From Atherix ibis (lineage: Eukaryota; Arthropoda; Insecta; Diptera; Athericidae), in NCBI GenBank assembly GCA_958298945.1, contig OY282606.1, positions 93,689,696 through 93,753,695 of the forward strand: 64,000 nucleotides of DNA. The letters are read 5' to 3'. The notes beneath the pieces are model-generated. The model was not told the DNA's origin, searched no databases, and worked only from the letters and a program-made list of their open reading frames with translations. The position numbers and the translations under genes are program-made. This document shows, in pieces, positions 35,401 through 47,844 of this stretch (position 1 is the stretch's first letter; each line of letters begins with the position of its first letter).

Positions 35401-37500
35401 ATGGTACTGAATGGATTGGCCCAAAGAACATTTATTTCGGATGTCCCCTAATAAAATCCTGCACATAAAGTATATTATGGAATTATTTTTTCACATTTTT
35501 TATATGTTTTGATACATGCAAAAATTTTCTAAAGAATAATTTATAGAGCTGAAAAATAGAAAGTCATTTTTTACTACCAGCAACATTACTGACAAAACAA
35601 ACAGGCAAGAAAGCACACTAGCCGCAACATTAAGCATGAAATTTTATTTTTGTCTTCCCAAAAGTTACTATGTCAACGATGAGCATGTTTTCTTAATGTC
35701 TACAAAGCATTAACATAATAAATGATTATCATTCAGACACCAGAATTTCTATATGTGAGAGTATATATAAAATCATGTTGCCTTTTGTCCTATGTTAAAT
35801 TTAGATTTTGCAACTAAATCTATTTAAAAGCATTTTATAGACTATGAGAACTTTACCAACAAAAAAAAATACATTGTTTATTATTTCCACAGAAGAAAAA
35901 AAATTCATCTCACAGTAAAATTAAGTCGTACGTAAAAAGTTTATAGACCAAATATTTAGTATATACAATAAATCAACTATAATTGTAAAATAAGAATATT
36001 GCCAATAAAAACAAAACAAAAAAAAAAGATTTGAAAAAAAATACCTTCAACGTTTATCGAATAGTACATAAAAGATAGTTCGATTTGTGTGGCAAGTTAA
36101 CGAACACGGAAGTCCACTTTAATCTAAATCCCTAGAAGAAAATCTATTTTTTAACCAAGAACCATCGCCAAGAAGTCAAGAAATGCTTGTGAACATTTTG
36201 TAAAAATGCCAAAGAAAATTGAAGAAATCTTTCGTGGCTAGAAATTCGATCATGTTGAACGTGACTGTTCCTTTCGATGGGCTAGTAAATTACCAAAAAT
36301 ATTTCATTTTATAGAAAATCGAATTTATTTTTATAAATTATCTAGAAAAACTGATAGTCCAAAAATGGGAATATTTTTTAATTGGTTTTCAAATAGAAAA
36401 TGGAACTTTAAAAAGAATTATCAAAAAATGTTAACTTTTTATCATCATCAAATATCTAACAAACTTAAAAAAAGAATTTTGAATTAATTTTTAAAGTTTT
36501 CTTAAGAGGATTTTGATTTTTTTTTAAGAGGATTTATTTTTATAGAAGTACTATTTTACAGGATACAAATTATTTTCATATGCACTTACATTTTGCAATA
36601 CAACAAATGTACAAGAATCCCATTTAAATGATAAACGGGTAGTTTCTGTACAATTTCTTTTAACCCACCTAAATGCACATAATGAGCATTTTTAGAAAAG
36701 TTCTCGACCGTGAAAATTCCTTATCAAAGACATGCACTCGGAAGCATTTAGCGTTTCCGAAATGCACTACGAATTGAACAATCATCACAGAACAATATAA
36801 ACAATAAATTATTCGCATGTTTAACCAAATGTTTTTTAACAATAAAAAAAATGTTTTTTACAAAAGGATATACTCGTAATTTATAGGCGAAACCATTATC
36901 ACCCACGCTATTATTTACAATGACTGCAATTTATTATACAAAATAAACTTTAAAAGCTTATTAGTTATTATATGTAATGAATATTTTACATTTATTTTTT
37001 TATTTCGGAAAAGATTTTTAACAAAACAATTTTAATTAAAGTATTAGAAAAGATTTTAAACAAATTCTGTTTAAGTATTTGTGGCAGTCACTCCTTTTAA
37101 CAACCACTTCAGTGCACATACCCGATAGGGATTCGAATTTCTGTTAACAGAGAGCAGTATTTTTCGAAATCCTTTTTTAATTTATTTTATTTCGTTTATT
37201 TGTTTTTGCATTAGCTGATCAATATTGGACTGTTCAACATCGAAATGTGACAATTGAATGAAAATGAACCAATAGCAAAAACAAGTATACTCTCAACTAT
37301 AGTGCAATTTTAAAGGACAAACAAATTGCAATACTCTTGAAAAATCCACTCTAGCTTTGCAAATAAACAAATGAAAGAAATAAAAATAAAAACTATAAAA
37401 AAAAAACAATTTAACTGAAAGAATCGACAATTTGCAAATGCTTCGTCATACTTGAAGTTGGAAAATTTCACTTCGAAAATTTAAATGGAAAGCAAATAGT
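35401..37500. other. AT-rich intergenic DNA
   Basis: No supported feature. Confidence 0.5.
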
Positions 37501-37599
37501 ACAGGGTGTTCTTCTTAATATAAGGCTTACAATTTACAACTATTCTGTCAGTTGCTATTTAAAAAGTTATAGAGAGTAGACATGGAAAAATGATTATGG

Positions 37600-37850
37600 A
37601 GCTCATCAATTACTTTGACGCTAATAGAATCAATGGAAAAATTGGGCCGGAATAAATACTGTTTGTCGATAGACCAAAGCATGGCCGTCTTAGAACAGGA
37701 CGTTCAACCGAGCCTAAGGCACACAGATTAGCATTTATAGCAGTACAAATTTCAGCTGATACAGAAATTTCAGCCCAGAAATCAAATGCACCGCTGAAAA
37801 TCGAGCAAAAACGTATAAACGGTTTATACAGGGTGCTTTTTATGTGCAAG
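37600..37850 (+). pseudogene. Possible N-terminal relic of an IS630-like transposase
   Basis: One frame reads DRPKHGRLRTGRSTEPKAHR, similar to the GRPRT...E linker between the two helix-turn-helix units of such transposases. Two CAGGGTG motifs (37503 and 37829), which often begin such elements, lie in the same orientation. The match is short and could be misleading. Confidence 0.25.
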
Positions 37851-37860
37851 GTCTATTTTG

Positions 37861-38123
37861 TTTGGCCGCCATTTTGGTTTGGATGACATTTGTCTGTTAG
37901 CATTTAACATTTGTCTGCTGGCCGTTATTTTGTTTTGGATGACATTTGACATTTGCCTGTTTGGCCGCCATTTTGGTTTAAATGACATTTGTCTGTTTGG
38001 CCGCCATTTTAGTTTGGATGAGATTTGTCTATTGGCATTTGACATTTGCCTCTTTGGCCACCATTTTGGTTTGAAGGACATTTGTCTGTTTGGCCGCCAT
38101 TTTGGTTTGGATAACATTTGTCG
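37861..38123. repeat. 36-bp minisatellite with 22-bp inserts
   Basis: About six units of TTTGGCCGCCATTTTGGTTT followed by GGATGACATTTGTCTG. Some units are followed by a 22-bp piece such as TTAGCATTTAACATTTGTCT. A plus-strand frame reads FGRHFGLDDICL in series and the minus strand reads SKPKWRPNRQM. Neither has a start context or flanking coding sequence, so this is treated as non-coding repeat. Confidence 0.9.
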
Positions 38124-38249
38124 TAGACCAATTTATTATGGACCATCTGATATGGCAACAACGTGTTCAAATAATTAAAATATTTTATTTAGATAATTAT
38201 TTACTCGTGAATACGCTAAGAAAAAATAACGTTAATTTTTTTGTTTAAT

Positions 38250-39115
38250 CATAAACTGAGCAAGTCAATCATTCAGCGTGTAATAGATAATTTTGAAAAT
38301 ACGCATACATTGGGAGATAAAGCGAAGACTGGGAGATAATTAAGCCAACGTACACCTGAAAACATTGATGCCGTGTGGTAGAGTTTTGCTGAATGACCGG
38401 GTATCTCTTATCGACGCCGCGCACAAATATTGCTTTTTTGTTAAAAATTATCAAAAAAAAATTACTTTGTCGCACGTTTGAAATTCAATTGACACAACAG
38501 CTGCAGGAAAATAACCATGAACGGCGGCGAGACTGGAGTGCTCGAGTTTTACAGCTCGGTATAGACGACCGCCATTTTTGGCACACTTTGACTTGGCTGG
38601 TTTTATTAATAAAAAGAATAGTCGCTACTGGGGCACTAAAAATCCTCAACTTATCTGCCAAAAACCACTACACCCTCGTAAAGTGACTGTATGGGCCATA
38701 TTTCTTTGAGGATGCTTGAGGCAAAGCCGTAAAAGTTACTGGTACCCCTATCGGGACATGTTGTAAAAGTTTCTTCAATCCGAATTGGATCAGTGAGGCA
38801 TACAGAACATGTATTTCTAACACACAGCTCTTCCTTCGATGCAAATTTTGGGAGCAATTTTTTCTCGGTCAAATAATGTCAAAAAATGGTAATATCGACT
38901 GGCTCCCACAATCCCCTGATTTGAGCACTCCCGATTTCTTCGTATGGGGATACTTGACGGAAAAGGTGTAAACTAATAAACCAACCACAACCTCGATTCT
39001 TAAGGACAACATTCGAAACAAAATTGCTGAATTAACATCAGAAGTCTGCGAAAATGTTATGAAAAATGTGCTCAGTGGCGAGCATTTGACCGACATTATA
39101 TTCCATACATTATGC
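38250..39115 (+). pseudogene. IS630/Tc1-like (DDE) transposase pseudogene
   Basis: In order on the plus strand: QRVIDNFENTHTLGDKAKTG and RTPENIDAVW (helix-turn-helix and linker); AHFDLAGFINKKNSRYWGTK then NPQLICQKPLHPRKVTVW (around the first catalytic residue); SKNGNIDWLPQSPDLSTPDF and FVWGYLTEKV (last catalytic block); and NIRNKIAELTSEVCENVMKN (C-terminal helix). These match the widespread insect IS630-like family with RSPDL.P.DFFLWGYLK. Stops and frame changes occur throughout. It lies directly after the 36-bp minisatellite. No terminal repeats could be fixed. Confidence 0.7.
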
Positions 39116-40879
39116 TTAAGACCATATAATCAAACAATAAATTGTATTTCATTTAGAAAGTTATTAAAAAAAAACTTCGACCTGGAATATAAAACGCATT
39201 CTGTAGATAAGCTCCTGGTTTTTATAGGACATTGATTAAGAGTGAAGATAAACAACTTAATTTTCACTTTTGGAGACTTAAAAATCCAGAGGCATTTTTA
39301 AACCTAAAAATGTTTGGGTGGCTGCGCCATTGGTCCGTATTTCTTTTAAGGATTCTGTTACGATAATTGTTGACTTTTTAAATCGTAAATTTGATTAATT
39401 GGATTTGGAGGACAAGTTCCTAACCGAAACGGAAATGGAATCGGTCTTTGGTTAGTTGGATGGAACAGTTTCTAGGTAGTTAGATTTTGTAGAGCATATT
39501 AGTTTGTTTGAAGAAATTTAAAAGTGGATTTGAAAAACGCATTGAGGGGTGAAAAGCTTTATAATACAGGAAATCTGTAATAATTAGGAAATTGTCAGTT
39601 TGAAGGAGAAAATGTGAAAATTCTATCGTTCAAATCAATAATAGGTTTTTTAGGATAAAAATGAAGTGCAATCAAAAAAAGTTTGTAAAATTTTGATATT
39701 AAATAAAATCTTTCCATAATTATTACTAAAAAAATATGTTTTTAATAGTTTTTATTTTTTTTTAAATTTGAATTAACTTTTTTGAATTTTTCTGTCTGCA
39801 AACTGAAACTAGTCTCATTAGTTGATAGTATCAGTTAAGGAGTTTTATTCCATCAATTTTCGCAATCGATAAATCATAAAAAATAATAATCCCAACAGGA
39901 TAACACATTTGTATGCAACTATTGGAAATTTTCGTTTTATCGTAAAGTTAGTAGATTTTCCGATTGATCACATTTATTTTAAAAGGATCGATAAAACCAT
40001 AAACGAGAATGTATTTACGTATTCATCCCTAATGGAATAGCTAAAAAATGCTAGATCAACACAACTTTTACTCCCGTTGAAAAGTAAATGTATAATATAA
40101 GAAAATTGGAGCAGTTTTTGGGGTAGGAGAGTATACTACCTGAAAACACAGAATTTTTAGGTTGAATAAGACGAGTATCAACGATAGGCAGATAGTATCA
40201 GATAAGATTTCGTGACTTTCATTTTATATTGCACATATTTTCTACCAGTTCTATATTCATGTATCAATTTACTAATCGATTGTTCTTAGACGCACATACG
40301 TGTACGAGTATGTGTACATGTGAGTACATCTTAGATACGGTCGAACATTTTATATAGAATCTCCCCTTTTTTCGTTTTTACTATTAGGTAAAAACGGTTT
40401 TCATTGTGAAAAAGGTGACATATTTGGATTAATTTCAGGACAAAAAAGGGGATCAAGAATGCGGAAAAATCTAAAAATGGTATTGTATTTTACCTAAAAG
40501 GTAAGGTTTAACTACTCACAATAAATATACACATAAGGTAAGATACTTTGTCAATTGTCGATCATGATTTATATATTTTGTTGTAATGTTAAATCTTTGC
40601 TGTGATTTTAAACTCTGTAATAAAAGCAGATTTTTTTAAGGAAATTTCATAAAAAAAAAACATTGAAATAAACATAAATTTTTTTATTTTTTATGTTAAA
40701 GAATAGAGACAAAAAAAGTGGATAGAATAATTTATAAATTTATTTAAATAACATTTATTCAATAACTAAATGAGGTTTATTCCTTTTTTTTTATATATAC
40801 ATAAATATATAGAATTTGCGCTAAAGGATATCATCAGAAAGGATAAGGACAAATGTTTTCTGATGCCTTTACCCTCAAA
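39116..40879. other. AT-rich intergenic DNA
   Basis: No supported feature. Confidence 0.5.
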
Positions 40880-41400
40880 TAGCTGATGATGGTAGTGACT
40901 AGAAAAAAACCAAATAAGACTGGACATACCACATTCGGCTTGAGCGGTCAAAAATCGTTTTTTTTTTATCATCAATCCCTTTTTCAGAAGTACACACACT
41001 TCTGAAAAAGGGATTGAGCGTAAACTGATGTGAATCCTTGGCAACTCACCCATACACTGGAACAATGTTTATAAAAAAACCGATTGCATGCTTCTCTGTG
41101 TCCATAAAAACATGCAGTCAATGTCAGAATTTAATGAGTTGGACCTCATTAATAAGTTGAAAGTAAGAACGTGATTTAGAAACCGAAAATGAAAGACTGA
41201 AAGTACTATCATCAGTGAAACAGTTGATTTGATAATCAGCATGTAACAGGCAACTTTCCTTTATTAAAATAAGAAAAGGAGTTGGAGATAAAACAGAACC
41301 CTGGGGAACACCAGCATTTGTTTCGTGAAATAAAGAAGTTGTAAGGCAATTGGGAGTAAATGATCCGAAAGATAGCTTCTTATCTATTTGAGGAGGCAAT
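40880..41400 (-). pseudogene. Non-LTR retrotransposon RT remnant (CR1/Jockey-type)
   Basis: The minus-strand frame 41399-41124 contains FHETNAGVPQGSVLSPTPFL then ILI, and later CFTDDSTFSLSFS. These are RT palm motif B (AGVPQGSVLSPTLFL) and catalytic box C (F.DDST, normally FADDST). Downstream on the same strand, a frame-broken piece around 41060-40900 includes SSVWV and LKPNVVCPVLFGFF, compatible with SH.WG and HRRNV.C..LFYR.. of the C-terminal region. Most of the sequence between these parts is missing. Confidence 0.55.
40972..41017. repeat. Perfect 20-bp inverted repeat with 6-nt loop
   Basis: TCAATCCCTTTTTCAGAAGT (40972-40991), loop ACACAC, and ACTTCTGAAAAAGGGATTGA (40998-41017). All 20 positions pair. 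It lies inside the decayed retrotransposon. Confidence 0.95.
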
Positions 41401-41489
41401 CTTTAGAAGCAAATGATGCCAAACTCTCTACTGCACTATACGTCAGGGTGTCGAAATTTCATTTTTCATGGCAAAAAGACTTAAATCAT

Positions 41490-41830
41490 CCTAATTTTTT
41501 AATAAAATCATAGAAGTTCGATCTAACCGGAAGTACGATCTAGACCTGTACTGAATCAGAGAACTCCTGATGTCCGTTTTCCAGTTCGACATTGCCAGCA
41601 TGTTTTCGGCGTCCTGGCTAACGTCGTTGCTTAGCGGGTCTTCTGGAACAAGTAATGGAGCCATTGTAGCCTTTCCGGGCGGGATCTTCCACATCTTTAC
41701 GGATTAAGTGTAATTTTCGGACCCCTATTCCGGAGCCTCTTTAACGACTAGATCCTGGATAGATTCCGGAATCCACCATACTCATATAGGGGTCCGAAAA
41801 TTATTCGCAGCCAACAGTTCGCAGTGGTTT
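41490..41830 (+). mobile_element. R1-like 3' tail homologue (GC-richer island)
   Basis: It shares diverged blocks with 6400-6720 (CTTTCCGGGCGGGATCTTC near 41670; CTCATATAGGGG...ATTATTCGCAG at 41781-41811) at nearly the same internal spacing. Its base composition is visibly richer in G and C than the surroundings. A minus-strand frame of 67 residues at 41491-41694 is present but matches no known family. Confidence 0.4.
41711..41803. repeat. 18-bp inverted repeat around a 57-bp spacer
   Basis: TAATTTTCGGACCCCTAT at 41711-41728 faces ATAGGGGTCCGAAAATTA at 41786-41803, a perfect match. The total length is 93 bp. Confidence 0.95.
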
Positions 41831-42600
41831 TTGCTGAGAACACAACTTTACGAAGAATAAATGAGGACTGGTAAGGTAAGTGTCTTGAAGAGCAGAAGCT
41901 TCGATGTTATAGTCAGAATTATTGTACTTTTTCAATATAAAATGCTCCTTTTCCTTTTTAGCTGTATGGTGTATACTTTAGTGCATTAGCACAATACAAT
42001 CACCTAGACTTAGATCTAGTCTATAGTGTCTAAGTAGATTTTTATATCGACAGATCCAACCGAGTCATGATAATATGATAACAATTTTTTTATTAAGGCA
42101 ATTTGAAAAATCATGTTTAAGATCTTAAACCACTTAAAATCAACATCCATCTAGTAATTACCCATCAAACCATCGAAATATGTTAAAAAAGTCATCAAAA
42201 GTATCTGGGAAAAGATCGTTTCTTGCAGTAAGTCTTTTGGTGGCTATATAAACAATATTATATTGACAAGGACTAAATAATTAGTTAGACTTGCTATAAA
42301 ATTTTATAGAAACCTGCATTTAAACTGCGTTTTAATTAACTCTACTTTGTCCGTTGCACAAATTAGATAATACCGAATTAATTGACCAAATATTACCTGC
42401 TATCGTTTAGGTACATTAATATGTCAACTTTGAAACAAAACAAAAACCATATTCTTCCGGAAATTATATCAAAGATTCTATGTAAAAATATCATCCATCC
42501 TAAGTTAAGGTATCGTCTTTAAGCATATAAAATATGATCATTGACTAAAAATAGCTACAAATATATTCAAATTCTAAAAATAAATTCTTATATCTCATCA
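41831..42600. other. AT-rich intergenic DNA
   Basis: No supported feature. Confidence 0.45.
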
Positions 42601-43804
42601 TGCAATGGTAAACACCCTCAATGGGGTTGCCGCGTTGCTAATTCACTAGGAAAGATTCTTCCAGAAGCTCTATCCCATACATCATACCAAATAACTTCCC
42701 CTCCAAATCCAACATACTAGTCGGCCAACTTCTAGTTCAAAACGACCCGATATCCTCGATATTACCAGTCCTTCAATTACCATAAATTCCAGTATTGAAA
42801 CTTTCCTTCCCAATAAAAACTCTCCTGCTTATGATCTAATAACAGCTCCTAGTCTAAAGCAAATTTCCCGAAAAACTTTAGTTACAACTGAATACATTTT
42901 CAATGGCATTCTGCGCACAACCTATTTTCACTTACGTTTAGTGTGGAAATTTTCTGTCATTAAAATGATTCCTAAACTAAATAAACCCATTAATTCTCCT
43001 TCCTCCTATAGATCTATCAGCCTCCTACCAATCCTTGATAAGATTTTTTGAAAAACTCCTATTAAAATGACTCGACCCATTCTTAGTTAATGAAAAAATT
43101 ATTCCTGATCACCAATTTGGCTTCCGATCTGAACACTCCACTATCCAGCAATGCCATCGCGTTGTTTATCACATTGCATCCTCTTTTATTGGCCAAGAGT
43201 ATTTTTAGATATCTGCCAAGCTTTTAATTGTGTGTGGCATCCTGGACTCCTCTAAAAACTCAAGAGCAGCTTTCTTCAATATACTACCTTATCATAAATT
43301 CATATCTCTCCCAACGTCATTTTTCCAAGTTGCAATTAACCCAGAATCCTCACAAATATATCCTATTCTGGCCGGAGTGCCACAAGGTAGTATCCTTGGT
43401 CCCAGTTTATACAATATTTAAACCCATTATATCCCATCTGATCCTAATACTACCATTGCTGCTTATGTAGACGACGCGGCCATACTTGCTACCCATACAA
43501 ATCCTGTCATATCTTCCAACAATTTATAATCCTATATACACAACTTTCAATCCTGGTTTAAGAGATGGAGAGTGAAGGTAAATAAACAGAAAAGTGCTCA
43601 CATTACTTTGACTATTTGTCAAGGGAAACCTATCCCTTTATACCTTAACATGACTCCACAATATGATAAAGTACGTTATTTGGGATCCTTATACTACACT
43701 AAAAAAACTTGAAGCCCCTAGACGTTACGGACAACTTCTTAGACTACTGGACAAACTCCTAAAATTAACAATCAAGAGTAAACTTCTAATCTACAATACA
43801 ATTA

Positions 43805-45085
43805 CGAGGGTCGTTCAATAAGTCCTTAGAAAATCCAAGAAATTGCGCTCGTAGTGCCGGTAAAGATTTTTTTTTTGTAAGTAGCATTATCGACAGGAAC
43901 AAATTTCAGCTCGATCCATAGCGTAGGTCAAGTTCTATCGTCGATTAAAGTTAACGACATTTATTTATGCATAACAATGGAAAAAAGCGAGTTTAGGGCT
44001 GTCATCAAACATCTCCATTTGAAAGGCTTAAGCCCGAAAAAAATCAAAGCCGAGTTGGATGCAGTTCATGGCACATCTGCACATGTGTTTGCGACGGTTT
44101 ACAATTGGGTGAATGAATTTAAACGTGGCCGTTCATCCACAAAAGATGAACATCGTTCTGGACGCCCAGTTGAGGTGTCTACTCCTGAAATCATCGACAA
44201 AATCCATGATCTGATTTTGAACGATCGGCGAATTAAAGTGCGCGAATTAGTTGAGGCCACGGGCATATCACAAGGTACAGTCGCTTCAATTTTGCATGAA
44301 AAATTGTCTGTGAAAAAAATTTCGGCAAGATGGGTGCCGCGTTTGCTCTCAGAGGAGAATAAGCGCAATCGTGCAGTGGACTCTGAGGCTATGTTGGCAC
44401 TCTTTCATCGCAATCCTGCCAAATTCCTTCGTCGATATGTCACTATGGACGAAACCTGGATGCACTACTACACTCCAGAAACGAAGAGACAGTCATCACA
44501 GTGGATTTTCAAGGGTGAACGGGCTCCGAAGAAGGCAAAAACTGTGCCATCGGCCGGCAAGGTGACGGCCACGGTCTTTTGGGATTCGCAGGGCATCATT
44601 TTTATCGACTACTTGGAAAAAGGAAAAACAATAACAGGAGCGTATTACGCGTCGTTATTGCAACGGTTTAGCGAGGAAATCAAAGAGAAACGCCCCATCT
44701 GAAGAAGAATAAAATCCTCTTGCATCAGGACAATGCGCGTGTGCACACTTGCGCTGTTTCCATGACCAAAATTGTGGAATTGAGAATGGAATTGTTGCAG
44801 CATCCCGCTTATTCACCAGATTTGGACTCGAGTGACTATTTTCTTTTCCCCAATCTGAAGAAATGGCTTGGCGGACGACGGTTCACTTCCAACGAGGACG
44901 TCATTGCTCAAACGGATGAGTATTTTGCAGAACTTCCAAAATCCTATTTTTTGGATGGGATAAAAATTTTGGAAAAACGGTTGGAAAAGTGAATAGAGCT
45001 AAAAGGAGATTATGTTGAAAAATAATTTTTTTAAAAAAAAACAGTTTTTTCCATCTTGTTCTAAGGACTTATTGAACGACCCTCG
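43805..45085 (+). mobile_element. Mariner F: irritans-type mariner, 1281 bp, nested in a Jockey element
   Basis: The terminal repeats begin CGAGGGTCGTTCAATAAGTC at 43805, and the reverse complement ends at 45085. TA duplications are at 43803-43804 and 45086-45087. Removing the element and one TA joins the Jockey reading (LIYNTI + IKPI) in frame, which proves the insertion order. Confidence 0.95.
43977..45025 (+). pseudogene. Mariner F transposase, nearly intact
   Basis: MEKSEFRAVIKHLHLKGLSP opens a 241-residue frame with both helix-turn-helix regions (ending VRELVEATGISQGTVASILH), the linker ARWVPRLLSEENKRNR, and D1 in VTMDETWMHYY. At 44691-44696 one C is missing from a C run (CGCCCC for CGCCCCC in mariner E), so the frame ends at RPI-stop. 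The next frame gives LHQDNARVHTCAV (D2) and PDLDSSDYFLF (D3), 34 residues apart as in DD34D mariners. Changes near D3 (A to D, P to S) are unusual. TGT to TGA at 44990-44992 cuts the last eleven residues (CIELKGDYVEK). Two small lesions only. Confidence 0.92.
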
Positions 45086-45455
45086 TATAAAACCCATTTA
45101 GACATATTCCTATATGTCCAAATGGGTTTAATTCCTATCGCGTCGAGGCCTAACAATCCAAGATCCTCCGTAAAATTGTTGATGTCCCCTTTTATATTCG
45201 CAGTAACGTAATACATCGTGATCTAAATGGTTCCTTTTGTTCAGAACCTGTGCTTTTTCCTCTATCAAAAATTTCTTTTTCCTCTATCAAAAAAAGTTTA
45301 TCCTATCATCACAATCCGCTTGTAAGAGAGTTGTCGTCTTCGGAAACACTCATCGGAGACTTAAGAGACAATGGTCTAGAGATTTTCTAGACGAATCTAA
45401 CCTCGATTATTTGGAGAAACGCCGATGGGTGTTTACACCCACTTCATGAAGCATA

Positions 45456-47840
45456 AAATTGTTAATTAAAATGTTATGTAAATCTGTTTATTACAAAACA
45501 ATTGTAGTTGCAGATAATCAACAACAAAAAAATTACCAACGAATTAGACCGATCATAGGTGATTTATTATCTAACAAAACCAATTTAAAAATGAGTACAT
45601 TTTTTTTAATTTGATTTATTAAAAATAAAATTAAAAAAAATACTCATTACTAAAATTTGAGTTTTATTTTATTAATAAAATTAAATAATTTATAACCGTT
45701 TCTGGTACACCAAATGCTCCAAATTAAAATGGGGAAAATATTTATGCATGTTGGAAACTAGAAGAAAATAATCAAAAAAATTTCTAAATTATTTACAACT
45801 GAAATCATAAAGTTTCAAATTTAATCAACACTAAATGAACATGTTTCAATAGTCGACAGGTGATAAAAAATTTTAAAATACGCCAAGAGGCAAGGGCATC
45901 TGTAGAAATTTTACCGAAAAAAATTATGTTAATAAGTTTGAGAAATTCTTTTTGGCTACAAAGTAAATTTATTGAAATTCATTTTCTTTCAACTTTAAAA
46001 TTACAAATTATTTGAAGTATGAAAATTTATTTAGTGGAAAATGGTTCGCAATCATTTTTTAATGGATTATAAAATATTTTGTGTCTATTGAAATTATTAA
46101 TATTCGATAGTTAATTAATAGAAAATTTCCAAACAAGATTAGTGCACATATGGTTAGAATTTATGGAATCCTTAAAAGCTACTAGAAAAGATTTTCATGC
46201 AAACAAATTGTGGTAAATAAAAATATTTGTTAATAGATTTTATTTTTCTTTAAGTATTAAGGTTTTATTCGAAAAAATTTCTAAAGTCCTTGAAAATTTT
46301 CTTTTATTGAAAGTATGACCATTAAAGGAACTGGAAAAATATCATTCGAAGAGCTAAATTTCTCAAGATATAAAAGAATTTTTTGATATTATTCTCTTAA
46401 AACGAAATCCTTAATAATAGCAAATGTATGATGATAGATTTTCAAACAATTTATTAACGAAGGCAAAAGGAGTTTTTTGCTTTATAATAAAATAAAGAAA
46501 ATAATCAGAAACATTCTTGAAACATTCTATAAAATGTCACTTGAAACATTCTATAAAATGCCATAAAAATTTGGTCAGATATGATGTGATAAACTTCCTG
46601 GCAGAAAATTTTTCTTTTTCTTTTTGTATGGCACTACTTTCTGGTTCACCATTCTCATCCGTGATTTATTCATTTCAAGTTTATTCATTCCATATTGCAA
46701 AACTGCTTTTTAATAGAAGACAAGCTTTAGCATCTTTGGAGCATAATTTTTGCACTCCTGCATCCTGCATTTGGGATCTCTGCAATTTAATATATTTTAT
46801 TGTTGACCCGCTTTCTCATTTCTCATTCAAAGCATAAAAAATGCAAAGGTAAATAAAATTTCTTTCAATAGTCAAAGCCATACTAAAAAATTAGTAGTCG
46901 TACTCTTTGGTTGAAGCAGCATTTTTTCCATTCAGCCTTAAGTACACTCACCATCCAGACTTGAGTACACAAATTCTTCTCATATCCTTTTGAATAATAT
47001 AAAAAGCTCGATTTTTTTTATAAGAATTTTCTAATATTTTCCTTCTAAGCTTAAATTTTAATATTTCCTAGTGGAATATGGTACAATGAAAACAATTCGC
47101 AATTGACACTGGCTACCGTCTAGACTAACATAGATAAACAAACAAAATTTTCTCTAGTCTACAAAGCTCATATAAAAAGGATATTTTTTGTTCACCTTAA
47201 ATTAACATTTAGACTAGGCGACTTTTTTGTTATAAATTCTTATTAATTAACCTTCATGTGAATTATATTATTTTTATTGAAATTTTTATACGGATATCTC
47301 TTAAATTTTCTATTTTCTTCATTATTTTTCATTCATGGATTTTGGGAGGGACTGCAATTTAATTTATTGATTATTTATTTTTAAAGAATTTCTTCTTCTT
47401 AAACTTTGTAAATCTTTTAAAAAGTTGCTATAATTTTTTTATGCAGAAAATAAATAATTTGCACAAAAAATATTTGATAGTAAAAAACTACATGCAAAAG
47501 TAATAGTTTTTTTTGCAAATTTGTCAATTTATAAAGAATGCCTTTGCGAAGATGTTTTTTTTCTAATTTTGCACTAATAAATACACTTGAAAATTTTCTC
47601 ATGTAAAAAACATGAAAACGCAATAAATCAGCCAATCAAACTACAATATTATGCAAAATTAATAGACAATTTTTTTCTTTAATTAATTAAATATTAGCAA
47701 CTAGTATAAGTAACAAGTAGAATAATTGTTAAAAATGTCATTTCAATCACGTAGAACACGAAGGTAAGCTGGCCTTTGATTAAAAGTGATATTAGTTATA
47801 GATCACATTGGAGGGGATGTTTAGAGATTCACAGGAAAAC
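45456..47840. other. AT-rich intergenic DNA
   Basis: No supported feature. A 106-residue frame at 46517-46837 has no recognisable motif. Confidence 0.5.
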
Positions 47841-47844
47841 TAAG

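Larger units (their letters stand above)
42603..45455 (+). pseudogene. Jockey-like non-LTR retrotransposon, interrupted by mariner F
   Basis: At 42603 it starts within the endonuclease end (NGKHPQWGCRVANSLGKIL, the D.N.KH..WGCR..N..G motif). RT follows: PSSYRSISLLPILDKIF, FGFRSEHSTIQQCHR, AGVPQGSILGPSLYNI (about 43373-43421) and the catalytic box AAYVDDAAILA (about 43458-43490). Then FKRWRVKVNKQKSAHITLTI and LLIYNTI run up to the mariner at 43805. After the mariner, from 45088, it continues KPI-stop-TY (TAG for Trp), then QSKILRKIVDVPFYIRSNVI followed by HRDLN. It is 5'-truncated, with several stops and frameshifts. Fragments of the same element occur at 12991, 19650, 52380 and 62320. Confidence 0.85.

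Noticed and set aside
46517..46837. 106-residue frame
   Set aside because: Aromatic- and Ser-rich, in AT-rich DNA, with no recognisable domain.
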